Source of the DNA: CAG-533 sp022779465
Lineage (GTDB): Bacteria; Bacillota_I; Bacilli_A; RF39; UBA660
DNA length: 12,325 nucleotides
Reading direction: 5' to 3'
NCBI GenBank assembly: GCA_022779465.1
Contig: JALFTB010000015.1
Location: forward strand, 1-12,325
Position 1 is the stretch's first letter. Each line of letters opens with the position of its first letter. The position numbers were made by a program, and so were the translations under genes. The notes beneath the pieces are model-generated. The model saw only the letters and a program-made list of their open reading frames with translations, was not told where the DNA came from and searched no databases. Shown here piece by piece: positions 7,189 to 12,325 of this stretch.

Positions 7189-7601
7189 AGTGTCATTTTA
7201 CGTTGATTTAGAAAAGCAATAATATTAGCTGCCATAATAGGAATAAATATACATATAATACTAATATTTGACATAAATGAATCTTTGACATTTAAAGCAA
7301 GTAATAATAATATAAACCATAGGATACATGATATTAGTTGATATTTACTTTCTTTATAAATAAATGATATAAGAGCAAATATGGCAATAAAACAAGATAC
7401 TAAAATGATTAAAGCCCACCAAGTTGATGTATACATATTTTGGATAAGAAGAGCTAAATCTTTAGTTGTAGTAGTAACACTTTCAGCATAATTTAATCTA
7501 TCTAGATAATTAAAATAACATAAGAACCAAATAGATAAAATAGATTCTAAAATAGTGATAACTAGTAATAATTTACTACGATTTTTTAATAATTTTTTCA
7601 T
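7176..7601 (-). CDS. Small four-TM membrane protein, unknown function
   Basis: A 141-aa protein with four hydrophobic segments (about 10-30, 60-82, 87-104, 111-132), a basic N-terminus (MKKLLKNRSK) and a basic C-terminal tail, so both ends are probably cytoplasmic. The loop between segments 1 and 2 (about 31-59) is Tyr/Thr-rich and probably outside. I recognise no family. It is the second gene of a minus-strand pair, overlapping the DHH-family gene by 4 bp (ATGA) with AAGGAGT upstream. It is therefore co-translated with that protein and may work with it or anchor a related activity. Confidence 0.75.
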   Translation of the reverse strand: MKKLLKNRSKLLLVITILESILSIWFLCYFNYLDRLNYAESVTTTTKDLALLIQNMYTSTWWALIILVSCFIAIFALISFIYKESKYQLISCILWFILLLLALNVKDSFMSNISIICIFIPIMAANIIAFLNQRKMTLKKN

Positions 7602-8470
7602 TTGTTACTCCTTATAAAATTTAAGATTAAATCAATTATTTCAGAACCACGAGAAACAATATGATTAAAATCTTTTTGATAAAATTGATGGTCATAATTT
7701 AAATAAACAGTAGATGTTTCAGTTTTATAGTTTAACCATAAACCTAAAAAGTTTTCATTTTGATTTTTAATAAATTTTTTATATTCTTCTTTATGATTAT
7801 CATCAAAAGCTTCAATACCGGTACTTTTAAAATTGATATCATCATCAAAACTATATTTTTTTAATCTAGCTTTATTAAAAGCTAGATCTAAATCACTTAA
7901 ATCGGTGGGAATATAATAATCTTCAAATTTATCTTTTAGGTAATTATCAAAGCCTAGTTCAAGAATTTGTTTTTTGGCTTTATCATTATATCTTGGAGAA
8001 AAACCACATGCTGAATCATCTAAAGCTCCCATGTAGATAACTTTTTTATCTTCATCAGTAAAGTTATAGATATCTTTAAATAGGTCATAGATTAATAGGG
8101 TAGTTGAACAAAAATCTTTAATGATAGCGTTAGGTACTTGTTTACTATCAGGGTGATGATCAATACAACCAACTACTAAAGATGCATCTTTAACTGATTG
8201 AGATACATCATTATGATCTACTAAAAAGTAATGATAATTTTTAATCTCTGATTCTTTTAAAATGAAGGGAGAGTATGTCATTACTTCATTTAATTGTTTG
8301 GCAGTTTTAGAATTAATTTTTTCGGTTTCTAAAACGGCATAATCACTATTAATACCAAAACTTTTAAAGATCTTAGATAAGATGTATGACGATGTAATTG
8401 TATCTGTATCTGGAGTAAGATGACCGATAACTAAAACTTTATTGTACTGCTTTAAATATTCTGTATTCAT
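7598..8470 (-). CDS. DHH-family phosphoesterase, PpaC (family II pyrophosphatase)-like
   Basis: A 290-aa DHH/DHHA2 protein. Metal-site motifs match manganese-dependent family II pyrophosphatases: GHLTPDTDT (H17, D21, D23), LVDHND (D85), GCIDHH (D104-H105-H106) and MGALDDSACGFSP (D151/D152). CSTTLLIY corresponds to the family's GSTATI segment. The C-terminal substrate loop, normally SRKKQVVP, reads SRGSEIID: the Ser-Arg is kept but the PPi-binding lysine is lost. The length is slightly under the usual 305-310 aa. It may be a divergent pyrophosphatase or a phosphoesterase for another substrate; the DHH metal core itself is intact. Upstream Shine-Dalgarno complementarity is weak (GGAAAG). It is co-translated with the downstream membrane protein. 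Confidence 0.82.
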   Translation of the reverse strand: MNTEYLKQYNKVLVIGHLTPDTDTITSSYILSKIFKSFGINSDYAVLETEKINSKTAKQLNEVMTYSPFILKESEIKNYHYFLVDHNDVSQSVKDASLVVGCIDHHPDSKQVPNAIIKDFCSTTLLIYDLFKDIYNFTDEDKKVIYMGALDDSACGFSPRYNDKAKKQILELGFDNYLKDKFEDYYIPTDLSDLDLAFNKARLKKYSFDDDINFKSTGIEAFDDNHKEEYKKFIKNQNENFLGLWLNYKTETSTVYLNYDHQFYQKDFNHIVSRGSEIIDLILNFIRSNK

Positions 8471-8487
8471 ATTTTTCTTTCCAATCT

Positions 8488-8504
8488 ATTATATTAAAAT
8501 TATA
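8488..8504 (-). promoter_or_regulatory. Candidate -10 elements for the DHH-protein operon
   Basis: On the minus strand two TATAAT hexamers occur in the 50-bp gap (8499-8504 and 8488-8493). Neither has a good -35 at 17 bp, and the matching region overlaps the upstream gene's terminator. A promoter is expected because that terminator separates the two minus-strand units. Confidence 0.4.
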
Positions 8505-8508
8505 ACAT

Positions 8509-8533
8509 AAAAAAAGCGGATTAGTCATCCGCT
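8509..8533 (-). terminator. Intrinsic terminator of the CofE-family gene
   Basis: AGCGGAT (8515-8521) and ATCCGCT (8527-8533) form a 7-bp stem with a 5-nt loop. Read on the minus strand it is followed by seven T residues. The gene's TAA stop (8521-8523) is inside the hairpin. Confidence 0.88.
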
Positions 8534-9705
8534 AAATTATCAAAATAACCTTGAACAAGAACAACTGGGGTTCCTTTATCACCAGAACCTGATGTTAAAT
8601 CACATAGAGAACCAACTAAATCAGTTATTTTACGAGGTGTAGTTCCTAAGCTAATATTTTGTCCTTTTAAATTACTTTGTTTTTGTTTGATTTCATTTTT
8701 GATAGCATCTTTTAATTCATTACCTTTTAAATCAGCAAATTTATTATCAGAAACGTATTTAAGTTTAATTTCATTTGGGGTACCTTCTAAACCAGAAGTA
8801 TAGGCTGGAGATACAACTGGATCAGCTAGTTCCCAAATACCGCCAACAGGATCTTTAAAGGCACCATCACCATAAACCATTACTTCAATAGTTTTACCAG
8901 TTTTTTCTTTAAATAATTCTTGAATCTTTTGAACTAAAGTATCACCAGTTTTAGGGAATAATTTTAATCTTTCTTCAGTAGACTTATTTGAACCTAATAA
9001 TCCATATTTGGGATTGAATCCAGAATTATCAATAGGAGCATTTAAAACATCCATTAATGAATAAACATTAGCTCCTTTATTTTTAAGGGATTCTTTAGTT
9101 TTATATCTAGTATGAATATCACATGTTAAGACATCATTAGTATAATTTAGAATTTCACTTGCTTTATTAGAGAAAACAAATTGAACTTCACAGTTTTCTT
9201 TTTGACATAAATCTTTATAGTAATCAACCATATTTACACCAGTAAATGGATGAAGCCAATCACCAAAATTTTCATAGTATTCTTCTTCAGAAATAATACT
9301 TCCTAAATCGAATGAACTATGTTCTAATTTATTATCGTCCATAATGTTATTTCCGACTTCATCTGAAGGGAAAGATAATAAAATAGTAATCTTGTTCATG
9401 CCACGAGCAATACCTTTTAAAATCATTGAAAATCTATTTCTAGAAAGAATAGGGAATACAACACCAATTTCTTTACTAGGAAATTTAGTTTGTAAATCTT
9501 TGGCAATGTCATCAACTGTAACATAATTTCCTTCACTAATACCTACGACAGCTTCAGTAATAGCAACAATATCTCTGTCTTTTAAATTGAAATTTTCATT
9601 CTCAGCAGCTTGCATAACTGATGAAACTACAATTTCACTTAAGTTATCTCCTTCTTTAATAATAGGGGTACGAATACCTCTAACTGTTGTGCCTACGCAT
9701 CTCAT
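8521..9705 (-). CDS. CofE-family (coenzyme F420-0:L-glutamate ligase-like) protein
   Basis: A 394-aa protein whose N-terminal third matches the CofE/F420_ligase signature: TPIIKEGDNLSEIV (13-26) and DRDIVAITEAVVGISEGNYV (43-62), equivalent to CofE's 'GDdlaeii ... DGDivvvaqkvvSkaEG'. In methanogens and actinobacteria CofE adds glutamates to F420. This protein is about 150 residues longer than archaeal CofE, with a Gly/Asp-rich C-terminal half (YGDGAFKDPVGG; LTSGSGDKGTP) that looks like a phosphate or metal-binding region. Long forms like this occur in Bacillota without F420, so the substrate is unknown; a CofE relative is reported to replace folylpolyglutamate synthase in Chlamydia. ATG 9705 is preferred over GTG 9714 because AAGGAAG (9715-9721) is 9 nt from the ATG but abuts the GTG. 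It has its own promoter and terminator. Confidence 0.85.
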   Translation of the reverse strand: MRCVGTTVRGIRTPIIKEGDNLSEIVVSSVMQAAENENFNLKDRDIVAITEAVVGISEGNYVTVDDIAKDLQTKFPSKEIGVVFPILSRNRFSMILKGIARGMNKITILLSFPSDEVGNNIMDDNKLEHSSFDLGSIISEEEYYENFGDWLHPFTGVNMVDYYKDLCQKENCEVQFVFSNKASEILNYTNDVLTCDIHTRYKTKESLKNKGANVYSLMDVLNAPIDNSGFNPKYGLLGSNKSTEERLKLFPKTGDTLVQKIQELFKEKTGKTIEVMVYGDGAFKDPVGGIWELADPVVSPAYTSGLEGTPNEIKLKYVSDNKFADLKGNELKDAIKNEIKQKQSNLKGQNISLGTTPRKITDLVGSLCDLTSGSGDKGTPVVLVQGYFDNLADD

Positions 9706-9728
9706 TATATACACTTCCTTACAATAAA

Positions 9729-9757
9729 ATTTTACTAAGTAAACATATGCAAGTCAA
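9729..9757 (-). promoter_or_regulatory. Sigma-A promoter of the CofE-family gene
   Basis: On the minus strand: TTGACT (9752-9757), a 17-bp spacer, then TAAAAT (9729-9734), each 5/6 to consensus. The start near 9722 gives a leader of about 17 nt that contains the ribosome site. Confidence 0.8.
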
Positions 9758-9811
9758 ATTAAAATACATGTTATTTACATAAGAAAATTTGTAATAAATG
9801 CTATAAAATTA

Positions 9812-9888
9812 CAAAAGTGTGATAAAAGCAGTAAAAAAAACTGCAAAAGTGTGATAAAATCAGTAAAAAAAGCTGCAAAAGTGTGATA
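9812..9888 (+). repeat. 32-bp tandem repeat (about 2.4 copies) upstream of the ATPase gene
   Basis: The 13-mer CAAAAGTGTGATA starts at 9812, 9844 and 9876, an exact 32-bp period. The first two full units (9812-9843, 9844-9875) differ at only two positions. The interval between cores contains CAGT...ACTG-type dyads (GCAGT/ACTGC around A7 in unit 1). Each core ends in TGA followed by TAAAAG, TAAAAT or TATAAT, an extended -10-like motif. The period is close to three helical turns, so all cores face the same side of the DNA. Confidence 0.92.
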
Positions 9889-9892
9889 TAAT
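9882..9892 (+). promoter_or_regulatory. Extended -10 promoter of the AAA/DUF4143 ATPase gene
   Basis: TGTGATATAAT: a perfect TATAAT (9887-9892) with the TGn extension, formed by the third repeat core. No recognisable -35 is present. The start near 9899 would give a leader of about 14 nt beginning at the GAGGTGA ribosome site (9899-9905). The same element may be the target of whatever binds the repeats. Confidence 0.65.
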
Positions 9893-9912
9893 ACTATTGA
9901 GGTGATAATACT

Positions 9913-11211
9913 ATGAAAAGATTTATAACTGAAAAATTAATTGATTGGAAAAATAGTAAAGATAGAAAACCTTTAATTTTAAAGGGAGCAAGACAAGTTG
10001 GAAAGACTTATATATTAAAAGATTTTGGGGAAACTAATTATGAAAATGTTGCATATTTTAATTTTGATCATGATGATGGATTAGCAGAATTGTTTTTAAA
10101 TACTAAAGATCCAAAAAGAATTATCGAGCAATTATCTTTAGCCAATGGTAAGAAAATAAATCCGGGAAGTACATTAATAATTTTTGATGAAATACAAGAA
10201 TGTCCCAATGCTTTAAATTCTTTAAAATATTTTTGCGAAGAAGCAAATGAATATCATGTTGCTTGTGCTGGTTCTCTTTTAGGAATACGACTTTCTAAAA
10301 CTTCATTTCCAGTAGGAAAAGTTGATTTTTTAAACTTGTATCCAATGACTTTTAGTGAGTTCTTAATTGCTGATGGTTTTGAAAATTTAGTTGAAGTAAT
10401 GAGAAAAACTAAAGAGATAAAAGAAATTCCTAAAATATTTGATGATATGTTAATTGAAAAGTTAAAAACATATTACATAATCGGTGGAATGCCTGAAGCT
10501 GTTTATAGTTGGATAAATGATAAGGATATTGAAAAGATTAATAAAATTCAAAAGAATATTTTGGATTCTTATGAAAGTGATTTTGCAAAACATACCGATG
10601 CGAATGACGCAAATAAGATATCATTAATTTGGAATGGTATTCCATCACAATTGGCTAAGGAAAATAAAAAATTTGTTTATCAAGTTGTAAAAGAGGGAGC
10701 CCGTGCTAGAGAATATGAAGGAGCACTTAATTGGTTAAATGATGCAAATTTAATTAATAAATGTTATTTAGTGAATAAATGTGCTTTTCCATTAAAAGCT
10801 TATACTGATTTATCATCATATAAAATATATATGAATGATGTAGGATTATTAAGAAGAATGTCTAATTTAGATAGTAGTATAATTTTAGATGGTAATAAGT
10901 TATTTGAAGAATTTAAAGGTTCCTTTACAGAAAACTATGTAGCAAATACTTTAAGCTATGTTTTGGATGAAAATCCTAATTATTATACATTTGATAGGAA
11001 CGAAATAGACTTTATAATTCAAAGGAATAATAAAATAGTTCCTATTGAAGTAAAATCAAATAAGAGTGTTAATAATACTAGTTTAACTAAATATAATGCT
11101 AAAAATGATAATGAAATTTCATTAAGATTCTCTTTAAATAATTTAAGCAGGGAAGGAAAAATTATTAATGTTCCATTATATCTAATAGAATATATTAATC
11201 AATTAATTTAG
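9913..11211 (+). CDS. AAA ATPase with DUF4143 C-terminal domain
   Basis: A 432-aa protein of the AAA_14/DUF4143 family, common as isolated, patchily distributed genes in anaerobes; the biological role is not established. Walker A is GARQVGKT (25-32), Walker B is TLIIFDEIQ (D92-E93), the sensor-1 region is ACAGS (117-121), and the family signature FPVGKVDFLNLYPMTFSEFL is at 132-151. Around 190-290 is a helical, partly winged-helix-like region. The C-terminal DUF4143 part carries NEIDFII...PIEVKS, that is D366 and E379-x-K381, the D/ExK arrangement of PD-(D/E)XK nuclease folds; nuclease activity is not shown for the family. GAGGTGA lies 7 nt before the ATG. It is a single gene between its own promoter and terminator, divergent from the CofE-family gene. 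It is probably accessory DNA. Confidence 0.92.
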   Translation: MKRFITEKLIDWKNSKDRKPLILKGARQVGKTYILKDFGETNYENVAYFNFDHDDGLAELFLNTKDPKRIIEQLSLANGKKINPGSTLIIFDEIQECPNALNSLKYFCEEANEYHVACAGSLLGIRLSKTSFPVGKVDFLNLYPMTFSEFLIADGFENLVEVMRKTKEIKEIPKIFDDMLIEKLKTYYIIGGMPEAVYSWINDKDIEKINKIQKNILDSYESDFAKHTDANDANKISLIWNGIPSQLAKENKKFVYQVVKEGARAREYEGALNWLNDANLINKCYLVNKCAFPLKAYTDLSSYKIYMNDVGLLRRMSNLDSSIILDGNKLFEEFKGSFTENYVANTLSYVLDENPNYYTFDRNEIDFIIQRNNKIVPIEVKSNKSVNNTSLTKYNAKNDNEISLRFSLNNLSREGKIINVPLYLIEYINQLI

Positions 11212-11213
11212 AT

Positions 11214-11248
11214 AAAAAAATTACTTTTGCTTTAAAAGTAATTTTTTT
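11214..11248 (+). terminator. Intrinsic terminator after the ATPase gene
   Basis: ATTACTTTT (11220-11228) pairs with AAAAGTAAT (11234-11242) around a 5-nt loop. It is extended by A6/T6 to a stem of about 15 bp and followed by Ts. It is symmetric enough to work on both strands. Confidence 0.88.
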
Positions 11249-11263
11249 GTGATATAAATATTT

Positions 11264-11420
11264 TTACCATTCTTCATCTGGGTTAAATTCTTTAGCTTGG
11301 TTCCAATCTTCATTTTTTCTAATTTCATTTTATGTTGTCTATAAGTCCAGGAATATTAGATAAATATAAAGTATCTTCCTCTTTAGAAATTAATTCATTT
11401 GAAATATTAGTTGTTTCCAT
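11264..11420 (-). pseudogene. Frameshifted antitoxin-like remnant (Phd/YefM C-terminus-like)
   Basis: On the minus strand, ATG 11418-11420 opens a 31-codon frame ending at TGA (11325-11327). Removing one base from the T4 run at 11328-11331 (A4 on the coding strand) joins it to a second frame ending NEDWNQAKEFNPDEEW and TAA at 11264-11266, about 51 aa in total. The segment EEDTLYLSNIPGLIDNI resembles the C-terminal toxin-wrapping part of Phd/YefM antitoxins ('ETLYLlsIPGm'). The DNA-binding N-terminal domain and any toxin gene are missing. There is a weak ribosome-like GAAGTGA just upstream. I read it as a decayed fragment left where accessory DNA was exchanged beside the tRNA. The family assignment rests on a short motif. 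Confidence 0.4.
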
Positions 11421-11448
11421 GATTCACTTCGTATTTATGGATAATTTA

Positions 11449-11475
11449 TAAAAAAAGCGACTTTTTAGTCGCTTT
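11449..11475 (-). terminator. Intrinsic terminator downstream of tRNA-Ala
   Basis: AGCGACT (11456-11462) and AGTCGCT (11467-11473) form a 7-bp stem with a TTTT loop (plus strand), followed on the minus strand by a run of seven T residues. It starts about 10 bp after the tRNA 3' end. Confidence 0.88.
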
Positions 11476-11485
11476 ATATTCTTAA

Positions 11486-11562
11486 TGGTGGAGAATAAGG
11501 GACTCGAACCCTTGACCCTCTGCGTGCAAGGCAGATGCTCTAGCCAACTGAGCTCATTCCCC
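11486..11562 (-). tRNA. tRNA-Ala, anticodon TGC, CCA encoded
   Basis: The cloverleaf reads cleanly on the minus strand. The acceptor GGGGAAT pairs with ATTCTCC (one G-T). The D arm is GCTC/GAGC. The anticodon stem TCTGC/GCAGA encloses the loop CTTGCAC (anticodon TGC). The variable loop is GGGTC, and the T arm AAGGG/CCCTT has loop TTCGAGT. The discriminator is A, followed by a templated CCA. It reads GCA and, by wobble, other Ala codons. The gene has a consensus promoter and its own terminator, so it is a single-gene unit. Confidence 0.97.
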
Positions 11563-11574
11563 AAGACAATTAGA

Positions 11575-11603
11575 ATTATAGCATAGTAAAAAATACGTGT
11601 CAA
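11575..11603 (-). promoter_or_regulatory. Consensus sigma-A promoter of tRNA-Ala
   Basis: On the minus strand: TTGACA (11598-11603), 17-bp spacer, TATAAT (11575-11580), a perfect match in both hexamers. The predicted start near 11568 leaves a leader of about 6 nt before the mature tRNA. Confidence 0.93.
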
Positions 11604-11632
11604 CAACAATTTAATAAATTTTTAAAATAATT

Positions 11633-11660
11633 AAAAGGCATACTTTAAAAAGTATACCTT
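11633..11660 (-). terminator. Likely intrinsic terminator of the Hpt gene
   Basis: AAGG-c-ATACTT (11635-11645) pairs with AAGTAT-a-CCTT (11650-11660), a stem of about 10 bp with one mismatch. On the minus strand it is followed by TTTT and further AT-rich sequence. The gene's stop codon starts at the edge of the stem. Confidence 0.6.
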
Positions 11661-12001
11661 TACTTACTTAAATAATTACCTACTATATTTAGAATTCTTT
11701 TATATTCTAACTCTAACTCACTAAAATTATTATTAACATATTCTATATCATTATCTTTACTTTTTAATTCATGATTATATGATAACTCTGCTAACTTAGT
11801 AAATCCAAAATATTTAGAATCACTTTTTAATGAATGAACTTCTATTGCATAATTAGTCATATCACTATTGTTTTTATAACTAATTATCTTATTCCATTTA
11901 TCATTTATTCCTTTATACCAATCAGATAACATACTATTATACATATCTATACTTCCAAATAACTCTATTCCTTTATTATAATCTATATTATTTTCTTTCA
12001 A
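11660..12001 (-). CDS. Hpt (histidine phosphotransfer) domain protein
   Basis: A 113-aa all-helical protein with the Hpt phospho-acceptor helix: NYAIEVHSLKSDSKYFGFTKLAELSYNHE, where His56 in VHSLKSDSKYFG is the expected phosphorylated residue (compare the family's AHSLKGsa..iGa..La..a..lE). Hpt domains relay phosphate between receiver domains in multistep phosphorelays. Most of the chain is just the domain, with no kinase or receiver. The TTG start at 12001 has a good ribosome site, AAGGAAG (12008-12014 on the plus strand as CTTCCTT), so an independent small protein is plausible. The same frame stays open about 75 bp further upstream to a TAA in an ATG-AAT-GAA-TAA context, and the linker-like peptide there suggests the protein was once the C-terminus of a longer one. 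No kinase is in the window. Confidence 0.75.
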   Translation of the reverse strand: MKENNIDYNKGIELFGSIDMYNSMLSDWYKGINDKWNKIISYKNNSDMTNYAIEVHSLKSDSKYFGFTKLAELSYNHELKSKDNDIEYVNNNFSELELEYKRILNIVGNYLSK

Positions 12002-12084
12002 ATAATCTTCCTTATAATTATTACTTGATACTTCAGTATTTTCTATATGTTCTTCTTTAATTTTATTAAATCTTCCTTATTCAT
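12002..12084 (-). pseudogene. Possible frameshifted N-terminal remnant upstream of the Hpt domain
   Basis: ATG 12082-12084, with AGGTGT (12091-12096) 6 nt upstream, encodes MNKEDLIKLKKNI and stops at 12043. A one-base shift after about codon 9 joins it to the Hpt frame (EEHIENTEVSSNNYKEDYLKEN...). NKEDLIKL resembles the end of a receiver domain ('KPI.KEdLiklI'), followed by a linker as in hybrid kinases. The segment is short, so this is tentative. Confidence 0.3.
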
Positions 12085-12177
12085 TCATACACACCTATAT
12101 TGTAATTTCAACATATAAATAACATTAAATAAATAATAACTTAGTGTTAATTTTATATTATGTAACTTTTTTACTAC

Positions 12178-12325
12178 GATAATCTGTCAAATCAAGTGCA
12201 ACAGTCTAATAAATACTCATTAAATAATTCGTTAGGTGTTTTATAATTTATACATTTTCTTGGTCTATTATTTAGAAGTTCGATTACTTGTTGAACTTCT
12301 TTTTCATTTGTTTGAGATAAATCCA
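12178..12325 (-). mobile_element. Right end of an IS30-family insertion sequence
   Basis: The element runs off the window edge. It contains the transposase 3' end, and just past it the sequence TTGCACTTGATTTGACAG on the minus strand (about 12185-12202) resembles the terminal inverted-repeat region that often overlaps the end of IS30-type transposases. The exact boundary and target duplication cannot be set without the other end. Confidence 0.5.
12192..12325 (-). CDS. IS30-family transposase, C-terminal end (5' part outside window)
   Basis: The last 43 residues plus stop of an IS30 transposase, entering from the right edge. The family hallmark is clear: IELLNNRPRKCINYKTPNEL, equivalent to 'lNnRPRKcLgyktPye.f', located after the third acidic residue of the DDE catalytic core. 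The reading frame is intact here and ends at TGA (12192-12194). Whether the element is complete or active depends on sequence outside the window. Its insertion next to the Hpt fragment may explain why the latter looks truncated. Confidence 0.85.
   Translation of the reverse strand, partial: DLSQTNEKEVQQVIELLNNRPRKCINYKTPNELFNEYLLDCCT

Noticed and set aside
9344..9526. A 60-codon plus-strand open frame
   Set aside because: It lies wholly antisense inside the well-supported CofE-family gene, with no ribosome site and no recognisable domain.
9812..9888. Possible CRISPR array
   Set aside because: The units are directly abutting 32-bp tandem copies with no unique spacers and no cas genes nearby.
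11424..11609. A 61-codon minus-strand open frame
   Set aside because: It spans the tRNA-Ala gene, its promoter and its terminator; the peptide is only a translation of the tRNA.
1..12325. Mycoplasma-type code with TGA read as Trp
   Set aside because: TGA terminates several genes (for example the transglutaminase-like gene and divIB) at positions that fit family lengths, and conserved Trp positions use TGG.

Overview
This is an AT-rich window (GC roughly a quarter) that uses the standard bacterial code: TGA ends several genes and TGG encodes Trp, so it is not a Mycoplasma-type code-4 genome. Cell-wall and division genes (murG, divIB), ftsY-ylxM, queH, Shine-Dalgarno sites of the AGGAGG/AGGTGA type and sigma-A-type promoters point to a low-GC Bacillota. 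A reduced gut Bacilli lineage near the Mollicutes/Erysipelotrichia is plausible. That placement is an inference from composition and gene content; there is no rRNA marker here.

Layout. 1-519 is the 3' end of a ClpB/ClpC ATPase gene, closed by an intrinsic terminator. 596-3016 is a tightly overlapping trio: a transglutaminase-like protein, a membrane-anchored DUF4097-like beta-repeat protein and a KsgA/Erm-like methyltransferase homologue lacking the motif IV asparagine. 3095-7160 is a plus-strand run starting at its own promoter: murG, divIB/ftsQ, queH, a single type IV pilin-like protein, ftsY and ylxM. It ends at a bidirectional terminator. From the other side, a minus-strand pair (7176-8470: four-TM membrane protein and DHH-family phosphoesterase/PPase-like protein) converges on that terminator. 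A separately promoted minus-strand CofE-family ligase gene (8521-9705) lies upstream of this pair. Divergent from it is an AAA/DUF4143 ATPase (9913-11211), whose upstream region carries a 32-bp tandem repeat that places extended -10 motifs at equal spacing.

The right end (11212-12325) looks like an accessory or decaying region: a frameshifted antitoxin-like remnant, tRNA-Ala(UGC) with a fully consensus promoter, a small Hpt-domain protein that may be the detached tail of a hybrid histidine kinase, and the 3' end of an IS30-family transposase.

Most of the window is envelope biogenesis, protein targeting and tRNA modification, and is ordinary. The best candidates for something undescribed are the transglutaminase/DUF4097/methyltransferase-homologue trio, the repeat-driven ATPase promoter, and the CofE homologue in a genome with no visible F420 context.
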